From Oscillospiraceae bacterium (GTDB lineage: Bacteria > Bacillota > Clostridia > Oscillospirales > Ruminococcaceae), in NCBI GenBank assembly GCA_017466865.1, contig JAFTTI010000021.1, forward strand, positions 186,001 to 250,000: 64,000 nt of DNA. The letters run 5' to 3'. This document shows, in pieces, positions 40,601 to 48,666 of this stretch (its first letter is position 1; every line of letters begins with the position of its first letter). The translations under genes and the position numbers were made by a program. The notes under the pieces were generated by a model that searched no databases, was not told where the DNA came from, and was given only the letters and a program-made list of their open reading frames with translations.

Positions 40601-41263
40601 ATGAGAATGAGAATAAAACCCTGGGCAAGACCCGAACTTGCTGTTTGTGATTTCTGTGTTCAACAGCCTACTGAAAACAAAGGAAAATGGCATGAATTTT
40701 TCGGGAACGGAAAACCTTTAATGCTTGAACTCGGATGCGGTAAGGGAGGATTTATTTCAAAACTTGCGCCCGAAAACAGAGATATAAATTTTGTTGCGAT
40801 TGACGCTATAAGCGATATGTTGGGCCTTGCAAAGAGAAATATTGAAAGGGAATATGCTGAAAGAAACATCCCTATTGATAATGTCAAAGTTTTGATATGT
40901 AATGTTGAGAGAATAGACGATGTTTTTGCACCCAGTGATGTTGTTGACAGAATTTATATAAATTTCTGCAACCCATGGCCTAAGGCAAAACACCACAAGC
41001 ATCGTCTTACACATACAAGACAGCTTGAAAAATACAAGACATTTTTAAAAGACGGAGGAGAAATCCGTTTTAAAACCGACAGCGATATACTTTTTAAATC
41101 ATCGGTAAGATATTTTGAAGAAGCAGGTTTTGAGATAACCTATATCACCGAGGATTTACATAATTCGGGCTTTATCGGCAATATCGAGACCGAACACGAA
41201 AAAATGTTCACCGCCGAAGGAATAACAACGAAATTTTTAATCGCAAAACACAATAAAAAGTAA
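40601..41263 (+). CDS. trmB: tRNA (guanine-46-N7)-methyltransferase
   Basis: The 220-residue class I methyltransferase makes m7G46 in tRNA with SAM. The motifs are LELGCGKGGFI (SAM loop, about 47-57), INFCNPWPKAKHHKHRLT (catalytic region with the diagnostic PWPK-H) and GEIRFKTDSDILF. I chose ATG 40601, after ACGAGGAG; ATG 40580 overlaps that site. Confidence 0.95.
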   Translation: MRMRIKPWARPELAVCDFCVQQPTENKGKWHEFFGNGKPLMLELGCGKGGFISKLAPENRDINFVAIDAISDMLGLAKRNIEREYAERNIPIDNVKVLICNVERIDDVFAPSDVVDRIYINFCNPWPKAKHHKHRLTHTRQLEKYKTFLKDGGEIRFKTDSDILFKSSVRYFEEAGFEITYITEDLHNSGFIGNIETEHEKMFTAEGITTKFLIAKHNKK

Positions 41264-41275
41264 ATGGTTTACGAA

Positions 41276-41310
41276 AATCCCCACTGTCCATAAGGCAGTG
41301 GGGATATTCA
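41276..41310 (+). terminator. Terminator after trmB
   Basis: ATCCCCACTG pairs with CAGTGGGGAT. Confidence 0.75.
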
Positions 41311-41515
41311 TTATGATATGGAGAAAGATAAGATTAATGCGGAGATTACGCCGTCTGATTGGGGTTTACAGACGGAGTCTGCAGTTTAGAGGGGATGTTG
41401 TCAAGGGGGGACAACTTTAACTGCTTTCCGTTTTAATCCTTGTACTTTAAGTACAATCAGAGTATAACTCTGTAATGTGATAGTTTTGTGAAACTATAAA
41501 GAAAAAAAGACGAAA
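41311..41515. other. Hairpin-dense spacer between trmB and the histidine kinase gene
   Basis: No gene is seen. Five separate inverted repeats occur: CCGTCTG/CAGACGG (41351-41375), GCAGTT/AACTGC enclosing GTTGTC/GACAAC (41381-41424), TTGTA/TACAA (41440-41456), CAGAGT/ACTCTG (41458-41472) and ATAGTTT/AAACTAT (41480-41497). Confidence 0.65.
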
Positions 41516-42946
41516 TCACAAAATTATTTCAAACCAGAAGGTACTTCCTTTTCCGATTTCAGACTGAACGCCGAACGGGAAGGAATGGTGGCGGAGAATA
41601 CCTTTTACTATGGCAAGGCCAAGCCCTGTTCCTATTATATCACGGCCTGATTTTTCAGAACGATAGTAGCGGTCGAAAATAAGGGGGAGGAGTTCTTTTG
41701 GTATTCCTTCGCCTTTGTCGGTTATTTCTATTCTTACGCTTTTTTTCGAGTTTATCTGTTTTATCGTTATCTCTCTGCCGTCGCCTGAATAGTTTATTGC
41801 GTTATTTATAAGGTTATAGATAACCTGTTCGATTTTTAATTCATCGGCTCTGACGGTTATCGGTTCGTCTTTTATGAGGATGAAATTATAGCCTTTTTGT
41901 TCTTTGAAAAGGGTATAGCGTTGTAAGATGCTATCGAGTTTTTCGGAAATATCAAACTCGGAGATGTTAAGCGAGGCGTTTCCGCTTTCTATTCTTGAAA
42001 GGTCTAAAATATCGTTTACGAGGGCGGAAAGACGGTCGCTTTCGTCAATTATTATGCTGAGATGTTCTTCTCTTTTCTGGGGGACATCTCCTGAAAGGTC
42101 CCTTATCATTTCAGCGTAGGCTTTTACCATTGTAAGAGGTGTACGAAGGTCATGAGAGATATTCGCCATAAGGTCACGCCTTAAATTATCGACCTTTGAG
42201 ATTTCGGTTGAGGCAAAGTTTAAAGCAGAGGCTAACTTTTCGGATTCATAATATCCTGTTCCGTCAAAATGAACATTATAATCACCCTCGGCTAAGAATT
42301 TTGCGGATTTTGTTATGTTATCAATAGGTCGTGAGATATGCTTTGCCATAAAGAACGAAAGAATAAGCCCTATTATGAGAAGGAAAATTGTTATAAAGAA
42401 AAGATGTTTCTGGAGAATTGAAATGGTTGAACCCAAGGGGTCAAGAGAGGTGTTTAAAAAGAGGAAACCTACGGGTTCTTCAGGGGTTCCTATAAGTCTT
42501 CCATAAAGAAGGGTCGTTGTGTTGAAACGCTCGTTTTTTACAACAACCTGGATGATATTATCATCGCTTGCCATTATCATCTCACGATAGGTTTTCATCG
42601 TTTCATCGTTATGAGGAGAGATAGCACCGCTTCCTGCCAAAATATCAATAGAGTAAAAATCGTTTCCGAAAAAGTCGGTTATTTTTATACACATATTGTT
42701 ATCATAAGCGGTTCTGTCAAAAATTTCTCTGTAGTTTTCTGCGGTTATCTGTGAGGATACGATTTTTCCTACACGCTTTATATCCTGAATTTTGATGTTC
42801 TGATAGGTTACAGGGAGAATCACAAGCTGGAAAAACCACATAAGAACGATTACGATGAATATGAAAAGGACAAAATATGTCCAGATAGTATATCTTAAAT
42901 TTTTAACGAGTTTAAGTTTTGATTTTTTTTCATCGTTATGCTTCAA
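41516..42946 (-). CDS. Sensor histidine kinase
   Basis: The kinase of a two-component system has an N-terminal membrane helix, an extracellular sensor of about 115 residues, a second helix, HAMP (AKHISRPIDNITKSAKFL), HisKA (ISHDLRTPLTMVKAYAEM, His as phosphoacceptor) and HATPase with N, G1 (DKGEGIP), F and G2 (GTGLGLAIVK) boxes. The start is ambiguous: TTG 42946 with GGGG 8 bases upstream is preferred here, and GTG 42964 is the alternative. Either way the gene overlaps the end of the upstream response regulator gene. The stimulus is unknown; the layout resembles PhoR/VanS-type kinases. Confidence 0.9.
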   Translation of the reverse strand: MKHNDEKKSKLKLVKNLRYTIWTYFVLFIFIVIVLMWFFQLVILPVTYQNIKIQDIKRVGKIVSSQITAENYREIFDRTAYDNNMCIKITDFFGNDFYSIDILAGSGAISPHNDETMKTYREMIMASDDNIIQVVVKNERFNTTTLLYGRLIGTPEEPVGFLFLNTSLDPLGSTISILQKHLFFITIFLLIIGLILSFFMAKHISRPIDNITKSAKFLAEGDYNVHFDGTGYYESEKLASALNFASTEISKVDNLRRDLMANISHDLRTPLTMVKAYAEMIRDLSGDVPQKREEHLSIIIDESDRLSALVNDILDLSRIESGNASLNISEFDISEKLDSILQRYTLFKEQKGYNFILIKDEPITVRADELKIEQVIYNLINNAINYSGDGREITIKQINSKKSVRIEITDKGEGIPKELLPLIFDRYYRSEKSGRDIIGTGLGLAIVKGILRHHSFPFGVQSEIGKGSTFWFEIIL

Positions 42947-43610
42947 ATTTATACCCCATTCCACGAAGTGTTACTATGAATTTACGATATTCTCCTAAAC
43001 TGTTGCGGAGCATTTTTATATGGGTATCAACTGTTCTGTCATCGCCGAAGAAATCAAATCCCCATACATTTTCGAGAAGTTTCTCGCGGGAGAGTGCGAT
43101 ATTCTTGTTTTCAACGAGATAGAAGAGAAGGTCATATTCTTTGGGAGTGAGTGAGATTTTTTCACCGTCAACCATGACTTCTCTGCCTGTTATATTTACT
43201 TCAAGTCCTTCAAATACATATTTTTCGATTTTGATTTCTGCTGTCGAGAGGACGCTTCTGTTTATTGCGATTTTTATTCTCGCCATAAGTTCCTTTGGAG
43301 AAAAAGGCTTTACAACATAATCGACGGCGCCTATTTCAAATCCGAAGAGTTTGTCATATTCCTCGCCCCTTGCTGAAAGCATAATAACGGGTGTGGGCTT
43401 TATCTTATTTATTTCTTTACAAGCGGAAAAACCGTCAAGACGGGGCATCATAACATCCATAACGATAAGGTCGAAATCTTCTTTACGGCATAAATCGACA
43501 GCGGACATACCGTCTTCAGCTTCGAAAACTTCGTAGCCTTCAAATTCGGCATATTCTCTTACTACATTGCGGATATTCTTTTCGTCATCGCATATAAGTA
43601 TCTTATTCAT
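42936..43610 (-). CDS. OmpR/PhoB-family response regulator
   Basis: The 224-residue protein has a receiver domain with acidic pocket (CDDE, Asp8/9), phosphoacceptor Asp52 in LIVMDVMMP and Lys near 102 in VKPFSP. A winged-helix DNA-binding domain follows (about 128-224, with ISLTPKEYDLLFYL and RTVDTHIKMLRNSLG). It is transcribed first, with the kinase overlapping its 3' end. The promoter region carries a tandem 10-bp repeat, the arrangement such regulators often bind. Confidence 0.94.
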   Translation of the reverse strand: MNKILICDDEKNIRNVVREYAEFEGYEVFEAEDGMSAVDLCRKEDFDLIVMDVMMPRLDGFSACKEINKIKPTPVIMLSARGEEYDKLFGFEIGAVDYVVKPFSPKELMARIKIAINRSVLSTAEIKIEKYVFEGLEVNITGREVMVDGEKISLTPKEYDLLFYLVENKNIALSREKLLENVWGFDFFGDDRTVDTHIKMLRNSLGEYRKFIVTLRGMGYKFEA

Positions 43611-43630
43611 AAAAAATCTCCATAAAAAGT

Positions 43631-43650
43631 TATTTTAGCATATTTTAGCA
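43631..43650 (-). promoter_or_regulatory. Tandem 10-bp repeat upstream of the response regulator
   Basis: TATTTTAGCA occurs twice back to back (43631-43640, 43641-43650), giving TGCTAAAATA repeats and TAAAAT -10-like boxes on the minus strand. It is a candidate autoregulatory site. Confidence 0.45.
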
Positions 43651-43728
43651 TATTTTTGTGTTTGAATTGTGAAAAAACTGAAAATTCGGAAAGTTTTGGT
43701 CAATACTTTTATAAGGGCGGAAAATTTC

Positions 43729-43757
43729 TTGACATAATCTTTCGCCGATTGTATAAT
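43729..43757 (+). promoter_or_regulatory. Promoter of pfkA
   Basis: TTGACA (43729-43734) and TATAAT (43752-43757) with a 17-bp spacer. Confidence 0.88.
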
Positions 43758-43790
43758 TATCTTAACACAAAATCAATGGAGGATACAACT

Positions 43791-44870
43791 ATGAAAAGAA
43801 AAATCGGTATTCTTACAAGTGGCGGGGATTGTCCCGGGCTTAACGCGACAATAAGAGCTGTTGCAAAGGGATGCTATGAACAGTTCGGCGATAAGGTTGA
43901 AATTATCGGTATCGCTGACGGATATGGCGGTCTTATAAGAAACGAAGCAAGAGTTATGGACAGAAGTGAGTTTTCGGGTATCCTCACAAGAGGTGGAACT
44001 ATTCTCGGAACATCGAGAACTCCTTACAAAATGATGAGCGTTATTGAAGAAGATAATGTTGACAAAATCAAGAATATGAAGGAAACTTACAAGAAGTTGG
44101 GCCTTGATTGTCTTCTTACACTTGGTGGAAACGGAACACATAAAACTGCTAATCTTCTTTCGGGCGAGGGACTTAATGTCATAGGTCTTCCCAAAACAAT
44201 TGATAACGATTTATGGGGAACAGATGTTACATTCGGTTATCACACGGCGGTTGACATTGCAACGGATGTTATTGACAGACTTCATACAACAGCTTGTTCT
44301 CACGGAAGAATCATGGTTGTTGAAATAATGGGAAACAAGGCAGGCTGGCTTGCACTCAGTTCGGGTATTGCAGGCGGTGCTGATGCTATCGTTCTTCCTG
44401 AATTCCCCTATGATATAGATAAACTCATAGACGCTATGGAAAAGAGAGAAAAGCAGGGCAAGAATTTTTCTATCATCGCTGTTGCTGAAGGATGCATTGA
44501 CAAGGAAGAAGCAAAGATGAAGAAAAAAGAAAGAGCCGCTAAAAGAGCAGAAGAGGGAATAACCTCTGCTACAACAAGAATTGCAGCTCAGATAGGAAAA
44601 GCAACGGGTATTGAAACACGCTGCTGCGTTCCCGGACATATGCTCAGAGGCGGAAGCCCATCGGCTTATGACAGAATTCTCGCAACAAAGTTTGGAGGAC
44701 ACGCAGCACAGCTTATCGCTGAAGAAAAGTTCGGAAGAACGGTTGCACTTATTGATGGAAAGATAGGTTCTAATAAGCTCGAAGATATTGCAGGAAAGAA
44801 GAAACTTGTTACTCCAGATCATCAGCTTGTTACAACTGCTAAATCAATAGGAATCTGTTTTGGCGACTAA
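43791..44870 (+). CDS. pfkA: 6-phosphofructokinase
   Basis: The 359-residue enzyme phosphorylates fructose 6-phosphate in glycolysis. Visible motifs are TSGGDCPGLNATIRAVAKG (donor loop, 10-28), GGNGTHKTA, PKTIDNDLWGTDVTFGYHTA (catalytic TIDND with Asp) and VEIMGNKAGWLAL. It keeps Gly in the GGxG position linked to ATP use, but has Lys before TIDND, as in PPi-dependent enzymes, so the phosphoryl donor is uncertain. ATG 43791 follows TGGAGGAT; in-frame sequence from 43656 includes the promoter and is not coding. Confidence 0.92.
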   Translation: MKRKIGILTSGGDCPGLNATIRAVAKGCYEQFGDKVEIIGIADGYGGLIRNEARVMDRSEFSGILTRGGTILGTSRTPYKMMSVIEEDNVDKIKNMKETYKKLGLDCLLTLGGNGTHKTANLLSGEGLNVIGLPKTIDNDLWGTDVTFGYHTAVDIATDVIDRLHTTACSHGRIMVVEIMGNKAGWLALSSGIAGGADAIVLPEFPYDIDKLIDAMEKREKQGKNFSIIAVAEGCIDKEEAKMKKKERAAKRAEEGITSATTRIAAQIGKATGIETRCCVPGHMLRGGSPSAYDRILATKFGGHAAQLIAEEKFGRTVALIDGKIGSNKLEDIAGKKKLVTPDHQLVTTAKSIGICFGD

Positions 44871-44884
44871 AACAAAGGCAAAAT

Positions 44885-44912
44885 AAAAAACCGCTCTTAT
44901 GAGCGGTTTTTT
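44885..44912. terminator. Bidirectional terminator between pfkA and flagellin genes
   Basis: AAAACCGCTC pairs with GAGCGGTTTT, flanked by A and T runs, and serves both convergent genes. Confidence 0.9.
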
Positions 44913-44941
44913 GTGTTTGGTAGTTCCTGTTAAGGTTTCTC

Positions 44942-45835
44942 TTACTGGAGGAGTGAGAGAACGCCCTGAGGAAGTGAGTTCGCCTGTGCAAGCATTGACT
45001 GTGAAGCCTGTGAGAGGATCTGATTCTTTGTGAATGACATCATTTCCTTGGCCATGTCTGTATCACGGATACGAGATTCAGAAGCCTGCATGTTTTCAGC
45101 TGAAACGTCGAGGTTAGCGATTTTGTGTTCAAGTCTGTTCTGGATAGAACCGAATGTTGCACGAACCATTGAAACCTTGTTGAGAGCGTGGTCGATCTTG
45201 TCGATAGCTTCGTTAGCGTCAGCCTGTGTGCTGAGTGTGATGTCGTTAAGACCGAGACCTGCTGATGTACAGTTAAGGTCAGCCTTAAGTGTACCGATAG
45301 CTGAAGATGATACTAAGTCATCATATTTGAAATCGAATGTCTTGAGGTCAGCTGTTCTAGCGCCTGCCTGGAGCTGTACAGATGATACAACGTTAAGGTT
45401 GCCGCCCTTAGCAACTGATGATGTAGAAAGAACTACAACGCCGTTGAAGTCTGTCTTTGAAATGTCGTCGATTTCATCGCAGAGCTGCTGATATTCGAGT
45501 TCGATAGCTGCACGGTCAACATTTTCATCGTATGTGCCGTTAGCTGACTGTGTTGCGAGAGTCTTCATTCTCTGAAGGATAGCGTCTGTTTCCTGGAGAG
45601 CGCCTTCAAAAGTCTGAACCATTGAGATGCCGTCCTGTGAGTTTGTAGATGCTTGGTTAAGACCAGCGATCTGTGAACGCATTTTTTCTGAGATTGCGAG
45701 ACCTGCAGCGTTGTCGCCTGCGCGGTTGATTGAGTAACCTGATGAAAGTTTTTCAAGGTTCTTAGAAAGGCTTGACTGATTAACTCCTAAAAGTCTTGTT
45801 GAGTTCATTGCTGAAAGATTGTGCTGTACTACCAT
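44942..45835 (-). CDS. fliC: Flagellin
   Basis: The 297-residue filament protein is exported by the flagellar type III system. The conserved N-terminal D0/D1 (MVVQHNLSAMNSTRLLGVN, KLSSGYSINRAGDNAAGLAI) and C-terminal D1/D0 (NRLEHKIANLDVSAENMQAS, SQSMLAQANSLPQGVLSLLQ) are intact, with a short variable middle (about 145-215). No signal peptide is present, as expected. ATG 45835 follows CGGAGG. It stands alone: no other flagellar gene is in the window. A sigma-28 promoter and a structured leader precede it. Confidence 0.96.
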   Translation of the reverse strand: MVVQHNLSAMNSTRLLGVNQSSLSKNLEKLSSGYSINRAGDNAAGLAISEKMRSQIAGLNQASTNSQDGISMVQTFEGALQETDAILQRMKTLATQSANGTYDENVDRAAIELEYQQLCDEIDDISKTDFNGVVVLSTSSVAKGGNLNVVSSVQLQAGARTADLKTFDFKYDDLVSSSAIGTLKADLNCTSAGLGLNDITLSTQADANEAIDKIDHALNKVSMVRATFGSIQNRLEHKIANLDVSAENMQASESRIRDTDMAKEMMSFTKNQILSQASQSMLAQANSLPQGVLSLLQ

Positions 45836-45864
45836 AATGTTACCTCCGTGTAATTTTTTTATTT

Positions 45865-45882
45865 AGCCGAGTCCTTTCGGCT
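45865..45882 (-). promoter_or_regulatory. Leader hairpin with GGA loop, candidate CsrA site
   Basis: On the minus strand AGCCGA-AAGGAC-TCGGCT forms a 6-bp stem with GGA in the loop, 30 bases upstream of the flagellin start codon. The ribosome-binding site reads ACACGGAGGT, matching much of the CsrA consensus. A second stem GCCC/GGGC lies just upstream. Confidence 0.5.
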
Positions 45883-45919
45883 TTTCGTTAAGGCCCTTGT
45901 TTTTGGGCTTCTGTATGTT

Positions 45920-45946
45920 ATATCGGCCACTTTTTAAAAAACTTTA
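45920..45946 (-). promoter_or_regulatory. Sigma-28 (SigD/FliA) promoter of flagellin
   Basis: On the minus strand, TAAA (45946-45943), a 15-base spacer and GCCGATAT (45927-45920) match the sigma-28 consensus TAAA-N15-GCCGATAA at 11 of 12 positions. Confidence 0.88.
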
Positions 45947-45957
45947 GCGAAAAAATA

Positions 45958-45992
45958 AAAAAATCTCAAAAAATTTTTGAGATTTTTTATTT
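45958..45992 (-). terminator. Terminator of the rnf operon
   Basis: AAATCTCAAAAA pairs with TTTTTGAGATTT and is followed on the minus strand by a T run. It separates rnfB from the flagellin promoter. Confidence 0.82.
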
Positions 45993-45996
45993 TTGC

Positions 45997-46830
45997 CTAT
46001 TCTACGCCGTTTGTGGCGTTAATTTTTTTTGAATTTCTTATATCAACAATGGTTTTTGATGGGCAATTCGAGATACATATGCCACATGAAACACATTTTT
46101 CATAGTCGATCACGGCTATATTGTTCTGAACTGTAATGGCATTTTTGGGACAGTTTCTTTCACAGAGTCTGCAACCGATACAACCCGATTTACAGTTTTC
46201 TCTTGTTTCTTTTCCTGTCAAATCACAGTTGCAGGCAACATTTATTACTTCTTTCTTATCCTTTATTATAATAAGGTTATTGGGACATTCATTTACACAG
46301 AGTCCGCAACCGACACATTTATCAGGATTTACTCTTGCAAGGCCATCACATATTATAATAGCATCGTGAGGACATACAGCCTTACAGTCACCCATACCTA
46401 AACAACCGAAGGGACATCTTTTGCTTCCGCTGTAAAATCTGTTTGAGGATTTACAGGTTGCTTTTCCTTTGAATTCAAATAATTCTTCGGATTTTGACAA
46501 ATCTCCCTGACATCTTATAAATGCAACTTTTTTAACAGAAGAAGATGGTGAAGAAGTTCTGCCCATAATATTGTCTATTTCTGACACATTTTTTTCTCCT
46601 GCTGAAAGGCAGAGGTCGGACTTTTCACCGTTTATAATCGCTGTTGCATAATCAGAACAACCTGCATAGCCACACCCGCCGCAGTTTGCACCGGGGAGGC
46701 ACTCTGTTATCTTTTCGAGGCGTTCATCTGTTTCAACATGAAAGAGTTTTGAGAAAACTGTCAGGAGAATTCCCGATAAGATTCCTATTCCTGCGAAAAT
46801 AAGCGCAGGGACAAATAATTCTTTGAGCAT
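45997..46830 (-). CDS. rnfB: Rnf complex ferredoxin-type subunit RnfB
   Basis: The 277-residue protein has an N-terminal membrane helix (about 5-25), a CLPGANCGGCGYAGC cluster, then four further CxxCxxC-type iron-sulfur motifs (for example CVGCGLCVNECP, CIGCRLCERNCP, CVSCGICISNCP). It accepts electrons from reduced ferredoxin for the complex. ATG 46830 follows AAAGGAAAA. It is the last gene of the operon. Confidence 0.94.
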   Translation of the reverse strand: MLKELFVPALIFAGIGILSGILLTVFSKLFHVETDERLEKITECLPGANCGGCGYAGCSDYATAIINGEKSDLCLSAGEKNVSEIDNIMGRTSSPSSSVKKVAFIRCQGDLSKSEELFEFKGKATCKSSNRFYSGSKRCPFGCLGMGDCKAVCPHDAIIICDGLARVNPDKCVGCGLCVNECPNNLIIIKDKKEVINVACNCDLTGKETRENCKSGCIGCRLCERNCPKNAITVQNNIAVIDYEKCVSCGICISNCPSKTIVDIRNSKKINATNGVE

Positions 46831-46851
46831 AGTAAGGTATTTTCCTTTCAG

Positions 46852-47427
46852 TTAAATCATACCCGAAAATCCCATAAAGCCTATAACCATTATTGCTGCG
46901 GCAACAAGTGTTGAGGGGATTCCTTTAAAGGCTTCGGGGATGTCGTTATGTTCTATTCTTCCTCTTACTCCCGAAAAGACGATGAGTGCTATTGTAAAGC
47001 CGAGTCCTGCACCAAGGGAGTTGAGAATGGAATCTACGAACGAAAGTCCATTATCGACATTTATGATACATACACCGAGAACGGCACAGTTTGTTGTTAT
47101 TAAAGGAAGATAAACGCCTAAAAGTTTATGAAGTTCGGGGGAAATCTTTTTGAGAATTATCTCAACAAGCTGGACGAAAATTGCGATTATGAGGATAAAG
47201 CCTACATTATACAAGTAGTCGATACCGAGGGGAACGAGAACATAATGATAAAAAGGGAATGTTGCGAGAGTTGAGCATATCATTACGAAAATTACCGCAA
47301 TACCCATTCCGACAGCACTTTTGAGTTTCTTTGAAACACCGAGGAAAGGACATATACCCATAAACTTTGAGAGAACAAAGTTATCGGTTATCATAGCGGT
47401 TAAAATTACAGCGAGAAATGCGGGCAT
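46852..47427 (-). CDS. rnfA: Rnf complex membrane subunit RnfA
   Basis: The 191-residue protein has six hydrophobic segments and the family block NFVLSKFMGICPFLGVSKK near the start, with TTNCAVLGVCI in the middle; its two conserved cysteines fit the membrane iron-sulfur site shared by RnfA and RnfE. It starts one base before the end of rnfE, so the two genes overlap. Together with RnfE it forms the pseudo-symmetric membrane core of the pump. Confidence 0.94.
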   Translation of the reverse strand: MPAFLAVILTAMITDNFVLSKFMGICPFLGVSKKLKSAVGMGIAVIFVMICSTLATFPFYHYVLVPLGIDYLYNVGFILIIAIFVQLVEIILKKISPELHKLLGVYLPLITTNCAVLGVCIINVDNGLSFVDSILNSLGAGLGFTIALIVFSGVRGRIEHNDIPEAFKGIPSTLVAAAIMVIGFMGFSGMI

Positions 47428-48134
47428 TACTTATCCTCTCCTTTCTCGGCTGTCGGGCAGTTATCCTTTGAGGGACAGTTTGCACAACCTGCTTTTGCTT
47501 TTGGTTTTTTATTTGTTATAACGCCTACTAAGGCGATTATTATTCCGAGTGTGAAAAATCCACCTGCAGGACGGGCAATAAGTGTAACGGGGCTTGTAAT
47601 AAAGGGAATATCAAGACCGAACCACGAGCCTGTACCTATGATTTCACGGAGAGTTCCCATAATGAAAAGGGCGAGGGTAAAGCCTAATCCCATTCCTGCA
47701 CCGTCTAAAACAGAGGCTAAGGGCTTATTTTTTGAAGCGAACATTTCTGCTCTTCCGAGGATTATACAGTTTACTGTTATAAGGTCGAGATAAACGCCTA
47801 AAAGTTCACTGACAGGTGGGAGAAATCTCGCTAAAACGAGTTTTACTATTGTTACAAAGCCTGCAATGATTACTATATATGCAGGAAGTCTTACCGACTT
47901 TGGAATGAGGTTTTTTATAAGTGAAATAAGAAGGTTTGAACATATAAGGACAAACATTGTTGAGAGTCCCATTCCGAGTGAGCCTTTTACAGTTGCTGTT
48001 ACAGCAAGGGTAGGGCACATTCCTAAAAGTCCTACGAGAGTCGGGTTTTCTTTGATTATTCCCTTTATAAATTCATAGAAATAATTGGGGGTGTCTTGTT
48101 TTGCGGTGGTTATGGTTTCAGGTTTAGTTGACAC
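47427..48134 (-). CDS. rnfE: Rnf complex membrane subunit RnfE
   Basis: The 235-residue paralogue of RnfA has six hydrophobic segments, NPTLVGLLGMCPTLAVTATV near the start and TVNCIILGRAEMF in the middle. A Cys-containing soluble tail (CANCPSKDNCPTAEKG) extends beyond the usual end, giving an additional possible metal site. It overlaps rnfG by 11 bases and rnfA by 1. Confidence 0.94.
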   Translation of the reverse strand: MSTKPETITTAKQDTPNYFYEFIKGIIKENPTLVGLLGMCPTLAVTATVKGSLGMGLSTMFVLICSNLLISLIKNLIPKSVRLPAYIVIIAGFVTIVKLVLARFLPPVSELLGVYLDLITVNCIILGRAEMFASKNKPLASVLDGAGMGLGFTLALFIMGTLREIIGTGSWFGLDIPFITSPVTLIARPAGGFFTLGIIIALVGVITNKKPKAKAGCANCPSKDNCPTAEKGEDK

Positions 48135-48666
48135 TGAAAATATCCCCCTTTCTTTCGTTATAGGTATTCATAGCGATTGATATTGCATTAATCATTCCCT
48201 CAGATGAAAATGTTGCGCCCGAAACGATGTCTGCCGAGAAATCGGGAGAGTCAATACCTATGAACTGTGAAAGATAGATGTCTTCTGTAACTATTGTTCC
48301 GACACCTTCGGTTTCTTTGCAGGAAAGAACTTTTACTGCGATGATTTCACCGTTTTTAATTCCGACAAGAACATTAAGCCCATCCTTTGCATAGCCGTTT
48401 ACTGTTATTTCAAAGGCACAGAAATGTTTTTTCTTATCGACAATAACGGAATTAACGCCCTCTGCCTCAAAATCGGGGAGGATGACGCAGTCTGAACTGT
48501 CGCCTATCATAGCGTCGAGTTCTGTTCTTACTGAATCGGTTATTATTCCTGTTGTGTCGACATAGGTGAGTTTATGAACGCCTACTATGAGAAAACACAT
48601 TACAAAGCATATAACACAGAGAACGAGGGGCGGTTTGATATACTGTGTGAATTTATTTTCAGCCAT
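48124..48666 (-). CDS. rnfG: Rnf complex flavoprotein subunit RnfG
   Basis: The 180-residue protein has an N-terminal membrane helix (about 13-33) and an extracytoplasmic FMN-binding domain. The flavinylation motif SGATFSS is present, with Thr152 the predicted covalent FMN site loaded by ApbE, encoded upstream in this operon. It overlaps rnfD by 8 bases. Confidence 0.94.
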   Translation of the reverse strand: MAENKFTQYIKPPLVLCVICFVMCFLIVGVHKLTYVDTTGIITDSVRTELDAMIGDSSDCVILPDFEAEGVNSVIVDKKKHFCAFEITVNGYAKDGLNVLVGIKNGEIIAVKVLSCKETEGVGTIVTEDIYLSQFIGIDSPDFSADIVSGATFSSEGMINAISIAMNTYNERKGDIFSVN

